64,000 nt of DNA from Rhodospirillales bacterium (GCA_020638365.1 JACKIQ010000001.1:1-64000), one strand, 5' to 3'; positions 52,130 to 61,764 are shown, numbered from the stretch's first letter. Numbers and translations are program-made. Notes: a model not told the origin generated them from the letters alone.

Positions 52130-52903
52130 TCAAATATCCCTTGCGACACGAGCGATCGTCAGTACATCCACCCTTCGCGCCCCGGCCTTCAGAAGTGTGC
52201 GTGCACATTCTCCGACCGTCGCGCCCGTGGTGAAGACATCGTCCACCAGAATGACCGATTTCCCCGCAATGGCTTTCAGATACGCAGGATGTACGGCGAA
52301 GGCTTTCCGGACATTGGCGTGACGTTCGGCCGCTTTCAAGTGCCCTTGGCTGGGGGTCGCTCGGATGCGTCGCAGAGCAAGGGGATATGAAGGAATATCG
52401 GCAAGGCGTGCAAGTTCTGCGCTCAGCATGGCCGACTGGTTATAGCGCCGGGATAAAAGACGCCAGCGATGCAAAGGAACGGGGATCAGCATATCGGCGT
52501 TTTCGATCATTTTCCCTGCGGCGCGGATCATCAACGGCGCGAAGGTCGCAGTCATGTAGGTTTTATCGCCGTGCTTGAAGCCCAGAACAAGCGGACGGCT
52601 GGCCTCGTCATATTTAAGGGCGGCGCGAGCCGATTGGAAGGGAGGCGGTCGCTCCAGGCACGGACCACAGGTCAGAGCTTCTCCTCCCTCCTCCTGCCCC
52701 AGCGACAATTCGGGATTGTACGCAAGAGGAATACCGCAACATTTGCAATACGGACTTGCAATAAAATTGAGGCTGGCCCAAGCTGCGGGAGCCAACATGC
52801 CCTGCGCCTCCACAATCTGGCCCGTCTGGATACAACGCGGAGGCAACAAACGGTCGATAAATTCATTAAATGCGTTTGATATTAATTGCTTAGCTTTGTT
52901 CAC
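52130..52903 (-). CDS. ComF-family phosphoribosyltransferase-like protein
   Basis: This 257-residue protein has the double zinc-ribbon N-terminus (C-x2 pairs in Y-C-K-C-C-G and C-G-P-C). The C-terminal phosphoribosyltransferase domain carries the PRPP loop V-I-L-V-D-D-V-F-T-T-G-A-T-V. ComF relatives assist DNA uptake in competent bacteria, but the family is widespread in non-competent species. No other competence gene is present in the window. It is divergent from the large methyltransferase gene. Confidence 0.9.
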   Translation of the reverse strand: MNKAKQLISNAFNEFIDRLLPPRCIQTGQIVEAQGMLAPAAWASLNFIASPYCKCCGIPLAYNPELSLGQEEGGEALTCGPCLERPPPFQSARAALKYDEASRPLVLGFKHGDKTYMTATFAPLMIRAAGKMIENADMLIPVPLHRWRLLSRRYNQSAMLSAELARLADIPSYPLALRRIRATPSQGHLKAAERHANVRKAFAVHPAYLKAIAGKSVILVDDVFTTGATVGECARTLLKAGARRVDVLTIARVARDI

Positions 52904-53076
52904 AGCCGCCTGAACCCTGCATCTTTTCGTTGATCCTGCCTTGTTTTCATCCTATTCATAGGTTTTGCGTTTTGGCAATGTTTGAGGCCGGAGCATTTTA
53001 TGCTGGTGCTTTCCTTCACTCTTTTGCATAATACGGAAAAAAGTTAACATTTATAACGGGGTAGACAGATTTATTC

Positions 53077-56000
53077 ATGACCAGCGACCCGACCGATAAT
53101 ACGCCGGAGGAAGACGAAGACCGGCCGGGGACCGGACTGGAAGAATATGAGAGCCTGTTCGAGGAAAAGCCGCCGGATTATATCGAAGAGCGGAATTACC
53201 TTTTAAAGGATATCTCGTATGATTCCGTTCGCAGAGCGTGGTTTACTCTCTCGCATCTGCTTCTGGATTCCGGATCGAAGATCGTCCATATGGGCTGCGG
53301 CGACGGCGAACTGACTTATGCCATGGCCGTCCTGCGCCCGGACATGCACCTGATCGGCGTGGATAAAAGCAAGCGCAGCATGAACAAGGCGCGCGAGAAG
53401 TACAAGCTTCATAACCTTGAGTTCAAGCACGGCGATATTTCAAGCGATCTGTTCCCGCCCGAATCCGTCGATGTCATCATCAATTCCTTTATCCTGCACG
53501 TCGTTTTTTCAAATGCGCGTTATAACGAGCGGATCGTGAGCGATACGCTTCGCAAGCATTTTCATATGCTCAAGAATAACGGAATCATGTTTATCCGGGA
53601 TTTTGCCCGTCCCCCGCCCGGACAATACGTCCTCATGGAAATGCACGACGAGGAGAGCGAGGGCGACGATGTCGGAGAGCTTTCCGAGGCCGACCTTCTC
53701 GTGTGGTATTCCGAACATGCGCGGCCCAAGCAGGACCCGGGATGCGGAGGGTTCTTTCTTGAAGAACTGCCGCCGCGCTTTCCGCGCACGCGCCTGTTCC
53801 GCTTGCCGTTCAAGTGGGCCTATGAGTTCGTCATGCGCAAGGACAACCGCGAGAACTGGCAGCACAACCTTCCTTATGAATACACCTTTTTTACTGTCGA
53901 CGATTTCCGCAAGGAGTTGCGTGTTCTGGGAGCGCGGCTGGAATATTCCGGGCCGCACTGGGACGAAACATTTGTTGCAGAGAACTTCGACGGCCACTTC
54001 CGACTCTATGACAATGACGGGGAGCCGATGGGCGATCCGCCGACGAGTTTTATCGCCGTGGCGCACAAGCTCCCCGAGCGCGAGAGCCTTCTTGTCAAAG
54101 AAAGGCGGATATCCGACGAGAAAGGAACGCTGGAAATCACGGCCATGCGTAACGAAAAAACAGGAGATATCCTAGACATCGTGACGCGCAAAATGGAAGT
54201 CGCGGAGATTATCCCCTACCGCGTTACCGATGACGGGCGCCTGATTATCATGCTTCATGACGGATTGATCCGCGGAATCGTCAACGCCGTGCCGCGCGCC
54301 GGAATAAATCTCGACGGGCGGCAATGGTCGGGCCATATGGTCGAGCCGCTTTCCACTCTTTACGACCACCTGCGCGAAATCGGCATATTCACGCCGACAA
54401 AAACACGCAAATTCGCGCGGGACTTTCTGGGGATGAAGCCCAAGGCCGGTGCGCAGATAACGGCCGGTGCGGAATACTACCCTGATCCAAACTATATCGA
54501 CGAACGCGTCCATACGTTCTATCTGGAGGTCGAAGAGTTAAGCGCTCCCCTGCCGCCCAAGGATAAAATCTTTCATAACAAGCAGTTTCGCGCGAAAAGC
54601 CGGATTCGTGAGTTTCACGCGCAACATATTCTGGACGCGATTTCCGTGGGGCTTATTCCTGACGGAAGGCTGGAGCTTCAGATCCTTGCACTGTATCAAC
54701 ATCTGAACATGAAGGCGGAAAACTGGACAAGCAAGGATATCAGCATGATCGCCGGCGAAGTCGTGAGCCAGTTGAATGTCAAGGATATCCTTAAACAGGC
54801 GGCCGAGAGCGATAAGCGTTTCCGCGAAGTTAAAGGGGCGGCGGGACAGTTACGGACAGTGAACTCGATTTTCGTCGAGGAAGGGCAAAATCAGGGCGGG
54901 CGTGCCGGACTAACTTCGGATTACACCGATTTCGTCATTTCAGACGATAAGACCGTCAATACAGCCGTTGTCGTCCCGTTGACCAAGAGTCTCAGGGGCG
55001 ACATCCATGCCGGATTCCTCATCAAGCACGCGCCTGTTCCCCAGAGATACGAGGGAACGGGCCTGACCGTTAGCGCCCCGCAATTCAATATCCCCAAAGA
55101 GATTACGAATTTTAAAATGCTCAAGCAGTTTATCGCCGAGAAGTTCGGGGTTACGCCGGACATGGTCATCAAGATGGGCGAAAGCTATTACAGCCATACG
55201 GGTATGACGCCGGAGCGGATCCATCCATTCTGTATCGCCGCGCCGCCCTCGTATATCAAAGATCCGGAAATCAAGTTTATCCCGATCTACCAGTACATGC
55301 TGCTCTGGAAAAGCATCTCAAAGGAACCGCATTTCATGACGACGATCGCCCGCGCGTACAGGTTCCTGCCGGGGCATATGCGTACGCAGGCCAAGATCGA
55401 CGTCCGGAAAATTCTCGAAGAGCGCTTTAAACAGGCCCAGCCGGATTGGACGGTTCCGGCTTCGTTTGAACTGGCGACACCACAGGCTTTCAAATCGGCG
55501 GGAAAATCCTTTCTTGAAGGGGCGCGGCATAAGAAGTCCACACCTCCCGGCGGCGGCGGCACCGGGGACACGGGAAGCGGAGGCAAAGACGAGAAGGATG
55601 ATTCGAAAAAGACGCGCAAGCGCGAGACCGATGTCTCGGCTTTATACGGGAGCGACAAGCCCGATGACTACTACATTCGAAAGGAACAGGAGAAGAAGGA
55701 GAAGAAGGAGCGCGCCAAGCGTTTGTCCTCCCGTTCTCTGGAGCCCAAGCAGGCGACGTTCGACGCCAGTTCAGACATGAATAGCGAAGAAGGCCCCAAA
55801 GATCTTGACGTGGACATTACCAATGACGACGTTTACCTGAAGCACTGGGACGAGGCCGAATTCGGGATGCCTGATTATGACGAGGAAGGCGGTTCCGACC
55901 AAGAGGCCCCTGAATCACCCGGCGAAGAGCGCGAACAACCCGAAAAGCGCGGCAAGGCCGACGACACACCGAAGAAGACCAAGAAGAAGGGCGAGCCGGA

Positions 56001-56160
56001 AGAAGAACCCGGCGACGATACAGCCCTGCACGGGGAAGACGACCCAGACGCCGAGTCGGAAGATTTAAGCCTGATCCGCGAGTTCGAAAAAGAGATCAAG
56101 GCGATCAAAGACGCTATTGATGACGAAGATCCAAACGAACCCAAGCCCAGTAATGGATGA
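53077..56160 (+). CDS. Large methyltransferase with two degenerate Nudix-like modules
   Basis: This is a 1027-residue cytosolic protein. Residues about 60-200 are a class I methyltransferase domain with I-V-H-M-G-C-G-D-G-E and I-G-V-D-K-S. Residues about 365-545 and 595-725 look like two Nudix-type folds: each ends with Y-Y-P-D-P-N-Y-I-D-E-R-V-H or Y-Y-S-H-T-G-M-T-P-E-R-I-H. The first has a helix L-D-A-I-S-V-G-L-I-P-D-G like ADP-ribose pyrophosphatases. The catalytic Nudix box (G-x5-E-x7-R-E-x2-E-E) is not seen in either, so they may be inactive. The last 200 residues are highly charged and disordered. The methyl acceptor is unknown. It overlaps the next methyltransferase gene. Confidence 0.75.
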   Translation: MTSDPTDNTPEEDEDRPGTGLEEYESLFEEKPPDYIEERNYLLKDISYDSVRRAWFTLSHLLLDSGSKIVHMGCGDGELTYAMAVLRPDMHLIGVDKSKRSMNKAREKYKLHNLEFKHGDISSDLFPPESVDVIINSFILHVVFSNARYNERIVSDTLRKHFHMLKNNGIMFIRDFARPPPGQYVLMEMHDEESEGDDVGELSEADLLVWYSEHARPKQDPGCGGFFLEELPPRFPRTRLFRLPFKWAYEFVMRKDNRENWQHNLPYEYTFFTVDDFRKELRVLGARLEYSGPHWDETFVAENFDGHFRLYDNDGEPMGDPPTSFIAVAHKLPERESLLVKERRISDEKGTLEITAMRNEKTGDILDIVTRKMEVAEIIPYRVTDDGRLIIMLHDGLIRGIVNAVPRAGINLDGRQWSGHMVEPLSTLYDHLREIGIFTPTKTRKFARDFLGMKPKAGAQITAGAEYYPDPNYIDERVHTFYLEVEELSAPLPPKDKIFHNKQFRAKSRIREFHAQHILDAISVGLIPDGRLELQILALYQHLNMKAENWTSKDISMIAGEVVSQLNVKDILKQAAESDKRFREVKGAAGQLRTVNSIFVEEGQNQGGRAGLTSDYTDFVISDDKTVNTAVVVPLTKSLRGDIHAGFLIKHAPVPQRYEGTGLTVSAPQFNIPKEITNFKMLKQFIAEKFGVTPDMVIKMGESYYSHTGMTPERIHPFCIAAPPSYIKDPEIKFIPIYQYMLLWKSISKEPHFMTTIARAYRFLPGHMRTQAKIDVRKILEERFKQAQPDWTVPASFELATPQAFKSAGKSFLEGARHKKSTPPGGGGTGDTGSGGKDEKDDSKKTRKRETDVSALYGSDKPDDYYIRKEQEKKEKKERAKRLSSRSLEPKQATFDASSDMNSEEGPKDLDVDITNDDVYLKHWDEAEFGMPDYDEEGGSDQEAPESPGEEREQPEKRGKADDTPKKTKKKGEPEEEPGDDTALHGEDDPDAESEDLSLIREFEKEIKAIKDAIDDEDPNEPKPSNG

Positions 56161-57100
56161 TAAAGTCACTTCCAAGCACGAGCCGAACCATCCCCCTGTA
56201 CAGGAGTACGCCGTGTTCGATCGCGATCGGGTGGCATGCATGCGCGTTCGGGCCTGCTCTGGCTTCGCTAAACATAATTTTCTTTTCGAATGGGCCGGAG
56301 GGGAACTTTTCGACCGGCTCGCCTATATAAAAAGGACGTACCCCCGGGCGGTCGTTCTTGGCGCACGCAGCCCCCTGCCGCACGCAGGTCAATGGAAGGA
56401 AACAATCGGCGATCTTTTTGTCATGGATCTCCTACCTTCACTCAGGCGTTATTGTCCGGATGCGGCCTACTTAGCCGGGGATGAGGAATTCTTTCCCTTT
56501 GCTTCGAACTCTCTGGACCTCGTTCTCTCCTGTCTCGGGTTACATATGGTCAACGACCTTCCCGGTGCGCTTGTTCAGATCCGTCGCTCTCTTAAACCGG
56601 ACGGGCTTTTTTCGGGAGCGATGTTCGGCGGGGAAACGCTCCATGAGCTGCGCGCCTGCCTGATGGAAGCGGAATCGGAGGTCCGGGACGGAATCAGCCC
56701 CCGCGTAGCGCCCTTCGCCGACAAGCAGCAGGCCGGGGCTTTACTGCAACGGGCCGGATACGCTTTGCCCGTCGTGGATTCGGAAATTCTTACTGTTACC
56801 TACGATTCCGCCTTCCGGCTGATGGACGATCTGCGCGGAATGGGCGAAGGAAACGCCATTCTGGTTCGTGACCGTGTCTGGCCGGGCAAGGCGTTTTTCG
56901 CACGGGCCGCAGAGATTTACCAAAACCGTTACGCGGAACCGGACGGGCGCATCCGGGCAAGTTTCGAAATCCTGTTCCTGTCCGGCTGGTCTCCGCACGA
57001 ATCTCAGCAGAAACCCCTGCGTCCGGGCAGCGCCGAGACTTCTCTTGCCGAAGCCCTGAGTACAACAGAAATAAAAACAGGAGAGAAAGCAAAGCCATGA
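56153..57100 (+). CDS. SAM-dependent methyltransferase-fold protein, NDUFAF5/BioC-like
   Basis: This 315-residue protein begins with F-D-R-D-R-V-A-C-M-R-V-R-A, close to the N-terminus of alphaproteobacterial NDUFAF5 homologues, which hydroxylate an arginine of complex I during assembly. The central F-P-F-A-S-N-S-L-D-L-V-L-S and L-K-P-D-G-L-F-S-G-A-M-F-G-G-E-T-L segments support this. Motif I is weakly conserved (V-V-L-G-A-R-S-P-L). ATG 56153 overlaps the stop of the large methyltransferase gene by 8 nt. The neighbouring comF is often near this family. Confidence 0.75.
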   Translation: MDDKVTSKHEPNHPPVQEYAVFDRDRVACMRVRACSGFAKHNFLFEWAGGELFDRLAYIKRTYPRAVVLGARSPLPHAGQWKETIGDLFVMDLLPSLRRYCPDAAYLAGDEEFFPFASNSLDLVLSCLGLHMVNDLPGALVQIRRSLKPDGLFSGAMFGGETLHELRACLMEAESEVRDGISPRVAPFADKQQAGALLQRAGYALPVVDSEILTVTYDSAFRLMDDLRGMGEGNAILVRDRVWPGKAFFARAAEIYQNRYAEPDGRIRASFEILFLSGWSPHESQQKPLRPGSAETSLAEALSTTEIKTGEKAKP

Positions 57101-57816
57101 TCGCGGTTACAGTTATCCCAGTTCTCAAAGACAATTACGCATACCTGATCCGCTCGTCGGACGGCGTTACAGCGGTTGTTGACCCAGGCGATGCCGGTCC
57201 CGTTATCAAAGCGCTTGAGCGGGAGGGCCTGACACTTGATTATATTTTGAATACCCACCATCACGGTGATCACACGGCGGGAAACAAGGACCTAAAAACG
57301 CGGTACGGGGCTATCGTTCTCGCTCCGGGAGCCGAGCGTGACCGGATCGCTTCTTCCGATCAAGGGCTGAAAGACGGCGAACTCTTCATGCTGGGCAAGG
57401 ACGAGATGCGCTGCATTGAAACCCCCGGCCATACGGCGGGGGCGCTTTGTTATTATTTCCCGGAGAGCAAAACCCTGTTTACCGGCGATACTCTTTTCCT
57501 TATGGGATGCGGTCGGCTGTTCGAGGGAACGCCCGCTCAGATGTACGATTCTTTATCAAAAATTGCCGCCCTGCCTGATGACACCCTTATTTATTGCGGG
57601 CATGAGTATACTCTGGACCTGCTTGATTTTTGCCTTACAGTTGAGCCCGACAATCCAAAGCTTGCCGAAAGAAAAGCGCATGAGATCAAGAAGCGCAAGC
57701 AAGGAGAGCCCACTGTCCCGGCGAGTCTGGCTCTGGAGAAACAAACAAACGTCTTCCTGCGAGCCAAGACCCTTGAGCAGTTTACTGAATACAGACGGTT
57801 AATGAACGATTTCTAA
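57097..57816 (+). CDS. gloB: Hydroxyacylglutathione hydrolase (glyoxalase II)
   Basis: Glyoxalase II hydrolyses S-D-lactoylglutathione in methylglyoxal detoxification. The 239-residue metallo-beta-lactamase-fold enzyme has the metal site T-H-H-H-G-D-H, G-H-T-A-G, G-D-T-L-F and Y-C-G-H-E-Y-T, with the substrate-binding K-x-R-tail C-terminus (T-N-V-F-L-R). It overlaps the previous gene by 4 nt. No gloA is in the window. Confidence 0.94.
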   Translation: MIAVTVIPVLKDNYAYLIRSSDGVTAVVDPGDAGPVIKALEREGLTLDYILNTHHHGDHTAGNKDLKTRYGAIVLAPGAERDRIASSDQGLKDGELFMLGKDEMRCIETPGHTAGALCYYFPESKTLFTGDTLFLMGCGRLFEGTPAQMYDSLSKIAALPDDTLIYCGHEYTLDLLDFCLTVEPDNPKLAERKAHEIKKRKQGEPTVPASLALEKQTNVFLRAKTLEQFTEYRRLMNDF

Positions 57817-57839
57817 TTTTCCGCCGTAGTGATCAGGGA

Positions 57840-58193
57840 TCAGGCTTCCCCAGGTGCGCCCTGCGGCGACGGTTTGCCTGACGGACGGCGGCGTTTGACT
57901 GCATGCTGCACATTGGGCCTGTCGGAACCGCCGTCGCTGTTGTCGCCCTTCGCGTCACCATTCTTGTTCGAAGAGGATTTGTGCGAGGGGATAGGAAGAG
58001 GTTTGGAAGTGATATCCTGACGCTCACGCACGGCCAGTTCAATTTCCAGACGGGAGGCTACTTTCCGAAGCTCGTGAATCGCGCTGTGTAAACCTTCCTG
58101 AGCTTTGATGTCGTTTTTGCTTTTACGCCATTCCTCGTAAGATCTGGAACATGTTTCCGTGGTTTCCTGAAGGCGTTTTTGAATTTCATCCAT
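57840..58193 (-). CDS. Small hypothetical protein with coiled coil and disordered tail
   Basis: This 117-residue protein has an N-terminal half that is charged and helical (I-Q-K-R-L-Q-E-T, E-L-R-K-V-A-S-R-L-E-I-E-L), suggesting a short coiled coil. The C-terminal half is Ser/Asn/Gly/Pro/Lys-rich and probably disordered (S-S-S-N-K-N-G-D-A-K). ATG 58193 has GGGAGAG upstream; an extension to 58265 is not favoured. I do not recognise the family. It converges with gloB. Confidence 0.55.
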   Translation of the reverse strand: MDEIQKRLQETTETCSRSYEEWRKSKNDIKAQEGLHSAIHELRKVASRLEIELAVRERQDITSKPLPIPSHKSSSNKNGDAKGDNSDGGSDRPNVQHAVKRRRPSGKPSPQGAPGEA

Positions 58194-58315
58194 CGACAGC
58201 TCTCCCTTTAGTCGCTTCGGAGTTAGTACTTTAGACAGACAGAAGGCCATACGCAAGCGACGCATGCATGCATTTTTTAAAAAAACTTTACGGAATCCCC
58301 ATTTGCGGCGAGAGG

Positions 58316-59362
58316 TTATTCCTGCCCGAATACTGTGTTGAGCTGCTGCGTTACGCGGATAAAGGTTGTGCGTTTTGAGAGCTCCTTAAGTTTGCGGGCG
58401 CCGACGTAGGTGCAGGTCGAGCGCAGGCCGCCAAGTAAATCCTGAAGCGTTGCGGTCACATCCCCCCGGTACGGTATTTTTACTGTTTTACCCTCACTTG
58501 CGCGGTATTCGGCGACCCCTCCCTTGTGCCTTTTCATCGCCGTATCACTGCTCATGCCGTAAAAAGCGAGGTACTTCTTGCCGTCAGGCCCTTGCGTCAC
58601 TTTTTCTTCAGCCTGATCGTGTCCGGCCAGCATGCCGCCGAGCATTACGAAGTCCGCGCCGGCTCCGAACGCCTTGGCAACATCGCCGGGAACCGTGCAG
58701 CCACCGTCGGCGCAGATCAGCCCGCCAAGCCCGTGGGCAGCGTCAGCGCATTCGATTACGGCGGAGAGCTGCGGATAACCTATACCCGTCATTTTCCTGG
58801 TGGTGCATACGCTACCCGGACCGATTCCGACCTTTACAACGTCCACACCAGCGAGAATAAGCTGTTCGACCATTTCTCCGGTGACCACGTTTCCGGCCAT
58901 GATTGTGAGTTTGGGGTATTTCTTGCGTACCCTCCCGACGAAATCGACGAATCCCTCACTGTAACCGTTGGCCACATCGAGGCAGAGTTTCTCAACAAGG
59001 CCGGGCTTCTTTTTCATGAAGGAGTCGAGTTTTTTTTCGTCCGCCGGGGTCATGCCAATGCTGTACCAGACGGCGGCGGACGTTTTTTTATCATAAAAAT
59101 TCAGCAAGTCGTCCAGCGTATAATGTTTGTGCAGAGCAACTGTCAGGCCGTTGCCGTCCTTGATAAACGCACGGGCCATGTCCATCGTGCCCACGCCATC
59201 CATGTTCGCGGCGATGACGGGTACGCCCTTGAAAACCTTTCCGCTCCAGCGGAACTTGAATTCGCGAGTGATATCGACTTCCTTGCGGCTGCCCAGCGTT
59301 GAGCGCTTTGGGCGGATCAGCACGTCCTTGTAATCCAGCTTGATGTCTTCTTCTATACGCAT
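58316..59362 (-). CDS. guaC: GMP reductase
   Basis: GMP reductase deaminates GMP to IMP with NADPH. The 348-residue TIM barrel shows L-D-Y-K-D-V-L-I-R-P-K-R-S-T at the N-terminus. The catalytic cysteine loop is G-P-G-S-V-C-T-T-R-K-M-T-G, with D-G-G-C and F-V-M-L-G-G-M as phosphate-binding strands. The absence of CBS domains and the start sequence distinguish it from IMP dehydrogenase (GuaB). It lies upstream of the DUF1192 and trcR region. Confidence 0.92.
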   Translation of the reverse strand: MRIEEDIKLDYKDVLIRPKRSTLGSRKEVDITREFKFRWSGKVFKGVPVIAANMDGVGTMDMARAFIKDGNGLTVALHKHYTLDDLLNFYDKKTSAAVWYSIGMTPADEKKLDSFMKKKPGLVEKLCLDVANGYSEGFVDFVGRVRKKYPKLTIMAGNVVTGEMVEQLILAGVDVVKVGIGPGSVCTTRKMTGIGYPQLSAVIECADAAHGLGGLICADGGCTVPGDVAKAFGAGADFVMLGGMLAGHDQAEEKVTQGPDGKKYLAFYGMSSDTAMKRHKGGVAEYRASEGKTVKIPYRGDVTATLQDLLGGLRSTCTYVGARKLKELSKRTTFIRVTQQLNTVFGQE

Positions 59363-59410
59363 AGGAGGGGTTCCTTTTTTTTGCTCGTGTATCCGGGAGG
59401 CGGGTTGTTG

Positions 59411-59593
59411 TTACTTGAACAGAGAGGATGCCGCGTCCTGCGAGGCTTTCTTGCGCTCCATGTCAGCCCTGACGCGCACGATTTCCCCTTCCAGCTCCGC
59501 AATATATTCTGCCAGTTCGGCGACCGAAAGGCGTTCGAGATTGCGGGGGAAGGCCGCATCGCTTTTTTTACGGGGCAGGTCTTCGTCTAACAT
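59411..59593 (-). CDS. DUF1192 family protein
   Basis: This is a 60-residue protein of the alphaproteobacterial DUF1192 family. The L-x-x-L-S-V-A-E-L-A-E-Y-I-A-E-L-E-x-E-I-x-R-V motif is clear and forms a coiled coil. ATG 59593 with GGAGCTTGGCC upstream is chosen over an upstream in-frame start that adds 32 unrelated residues. Function unknown. Confidence 0.85.
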   Translation of the reverse strand: MLDEDLPRKKSDAAFPRNLERLSVAELAEYIAELEGEIVRVRADMERKKASQDAASSLFK

Positions 59594-59843
59594 CGGCCAA
59601 GCTCCTTGAACACTTAACCCGTCCAGATTAGAGGCGCTTTTACCGGAATGCAATCCGCCGGGCAATCCGTCCGGGCTCCAGTTCCACAAAAAACTGGATT
59701 TTTAAGATTTTTTACCCTATACAGTGAGCGTTCCCTTACAAAGATTTTTTGTTAAAGCGTTGACCAAGGGACGGGTCGGCAGCCCGGTTGTATTGCCTGA
59801 AGGCTGCCTTAAGAGAACTAAGAGACTAGATCAGGAGAAAATT

Positions 59844-60587
59844 ATGGCTGCAGCGCCCAAAACAAAGACACCCAGCCTTTTAATGCCCAAAGCTACGGCT
59901 GTCTGGCTGATTGAAAATACCATGCTGACGTTCCAGCAGATCGCCGATTTCACGCTTTTGACGGAAATCGAGGTCGAGGCTCTGGCCAACGAGGAAATCG
60001 GACGCGGACTGGTCGGACGCAATCCCATGGAACACCGCGAGCTTACTCAGGACGAGATCACACGGTGTGAGGCCGATACGGAATCCCGGTTGAAAATGGC
60101 CAAGCGCGAGCTTCCGGCCGTCAAAGTGCGCTCCAAGGGGCCACGCTATACGCCTATTTCCAAACGGGGAGACAAGCCTGACGCAATCGCCTATATCCTC
60201 AAGAATCATACGGAGATATCAGACGCGCAGATCTGCAAACTGGTCGGAACAACCAAGCCGACGATCCTGTCCGTGCGCGAACGCACGCATCCCAATACGC
60301 CTAACCTGCGCCCGCGCCACCCTGCTGAACTGGGGCTTTGCACCTATCAGGAATTTGAGAACGCCGTTGTTAAGGGGCTTAAGGCCGCGGGTAAGGACCC
60401 GGACACGGTTCGTGCGCAAATCGAGGCTGACCGGCTCAGGCAGGCGGAGGCAGAGAGTAGCACTCAACAGGCGGGCGATACGACCGATGGAGGAGGTTTC
60501 GATTTTTCGAATTTCCTGGCCGGTTCGATGGGCGGGGGCAATACAACGTCTTCTCCCTCTTCCGATGAGGATTCTTCCGAAGATTAA
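59844..60587 (+). CDS. trcR: Transcriptional cell-cycle regulator TrcR (DUF1013)
   Basis: This 247-residue DUF1013 protein, named TrcR in Sinorhizobium, is a transcriptional regulator acting within the CtrA-linked alphaproteobacterial cell-cycle network. Landmarks are L-M-P-K-A-T-A-V-W-L-I-E-N-T, F-T-L-L-T-E-I-E-V-E-A-L-A, and a second helix-turn-helix-like block I-S-D-A-Q-I-C-K-L-V-G-T-T-K-P. The C-terminus is polar and Ser/Gly/Asp-rich. ATG 59844 has GGAG 9 nt upstream; an earlier in-frame start adds 40 residues outside the family. Confidence 0.88.
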   Translation: MAAAPKTKTPSLLMPKATAVWLIENTMLTFQQIADFTLLTEIEVEALANEEIGRGLVGRNPMEHRELTQDEITRCEADTESRLKMAKRELPAVKVRSKGPRYTPISKRGDKPDAIAYILKNHTEISDAQICKLVGTTKPTILSVRERTHPNTPNLRPRHPAELGLCTYQEFENAVVKGLKAAGKDPDTVRAQIEADRLRQAEAESSTQQAGDTTDGGGFDFSNFLAGSMGGGNTTSSPSSDEDSSED

Positions 60588-60613
60588 ATTGTGTGCACCG
60601 AGTCCACAAAGGG

Positions 60614-60646
60614 TAAAAAAAAGCCGGCTTGGAGCCGGCTTTTTTT
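60614..60646. terminator. Bidirectional intrinsic terminator
   Basis: GCCGGC (60623-60628) pairs with GCCGGC (60634-60639), flanked by A8 before and T7 after. T runs therefore exist on both strands, separating the convergent trcR and DUF465 genes. Confidence 0.85.
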
Positions 60647-60663
60647 CTCTTTCATAAAGTATT

Positions 60664-60861
60664 TCAAGATTTTCTTTCCGCCAATCCTTCTATCTGTTCC
60701 TTAATGACCAGCTTTTGCTTTTTGAGCTGCGTCAGATAAAAGTCTGTTGTCGACCGATCCTTGTGCGCCTCCTCAATCTGACGGGATAAATCCGCGTGTT
60801 TTTCCTTCAGGGCTTTTATATGAGGGGTTTCAGAAGACGCAGTCGCTACGGCTAATGACAT
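60664..60861 (-). CDS. DUF465/YdcH family protein
   Basis: This 65-residue protein resembles YdcH. The motif I-K-A-L-K-E-K-H-A-D-L-S-R-Q-I-E-E-A, followed by L-T-Q-L-K-K-Q-K-L-V-I-K-E-Q-I, forms two coiled-coil helices. ATG 60861 has AAGGAG upstream, so the 8-residue extension to 60885 is rejected. The family is common in alphaproteobacteria and its function is unknown. Confidence 0.85.
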   Translation of the reverse strand: MSLAVATASSETPHIKALKEKHADLSRQIEEAHKDRSTTDFYLTQLKKQKLVIKEQIEGLAERKS

Positions 60862-61121
60862 GTAGTTTCTCCTTGCGAGTGACATGTGAAAAAAAACATT
60901 AACGAATGATTAAGTTTACACGAATCGACAACCAAAGGCAAAGCAAAGTGAAATATAATTACATATATTTCTTTACTTTCAATATTTTATAATAAGTTTT
61001 TCTTTTCTGGCCGATGAAAGTTCTCATTTCATTTGCTCCGCCGAATCGCTTCGCTTTTATGATTATGACTAATGTATTGTTAATTTCGGTTTAACTTTTG
61101 GCACGCTCTTTTTAAAACAAA

Positions 61122-61676
61122 TCAATAGGCCCCTGCTTCAAGCGCATTCAGATATTCCTGCTCTTCGTGCGTATTTTTACGGCCCAGAACGGCGTTGCGA
61201 CCGGGGAAGCGTCCAAAGCGTTCGATCAGAGCGCGATGACGGCAGGCATGTTCATAGCCCAGGGGATCGTCCTTTTTCATTGTTTCAAAAAGGCTTACGG
61301 CCCGGGACTGGTTTTCCAAATTTTCGCTATGAACGAAGGGAAGGTAGAGAAAGCGACGCCTGAGCGACGGGTGGATCTGATCAAACCCCTTTTGAACCGC
61401 TTCACGCGCAACCTGAAGCGCCATATCATCGAAAGCAAAAGCCATAGGTTTTCCACGGAAGATATTCCGTGGGAATTGATCGAGGACCAGACACAGCGCC
61501 AAGCAGCCATCCGCATCCGCCGCCCAATGACTGCAATGACCGTCTCCGGCCATTTCGCATACAAGGAGAAAGCGATCCCGGATTTCGCCGTCAAACGACT
61601 CGTTGACCTGGAACCACTGCTGCGGCCGGCTTTCTTCAAACCAGAATCTGAGAATCTCGTTTTTAATATCCCGCAT
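61122..61676 (-). CDS. DUF924 family protein
   Basis: This 184-residue all-helical protein of the TPR-like DUF924 family has I-L-R-F-W-F, W-F, the L-D-Q-F-P-R-N-I-F-R-G core and F-V-H-S-E-N-L. The R-F-G-R-F-P-x-R-N end is also conserved. ATG 61676 is chosen since residues before it are not family-like. A preceding gap of about 236 bp of AT-rich DNA contains no clear gene. Function unknown. Confidence 0.86.
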   Translation of the reverse strand: MRDIKNEILRFWFEESRPQQWFQVNESFDGEIRDRFLLVCEMAGDGHCSHWAADADGCLALCLVLDQFPRNIFRGKPMAFAFDDMALQVAREAVQKGFDQIHPSLRRRFLYLPFVHSENLENQSRAVSLFETMKKDDPLGYEHACRHRALIERFGRFPGRNAVLGRKNTHEEQEYLNALEAGAY

Positions 61677-61764
61677 GAGCGCCCTTTTTTTTAGCATAGC
61701 CGGGGTGCAGCGGCGGCGCAAATCAAAAGGGAGACGGCATAATCAAGAAGCTTACACGGCGCCT

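Noticed and set aside
58526..59302. Long open frame opposite guaC
   Set aside because: It is the antisense frame of a well-supported GMP reductase gene and looks compositionally like a shadow.
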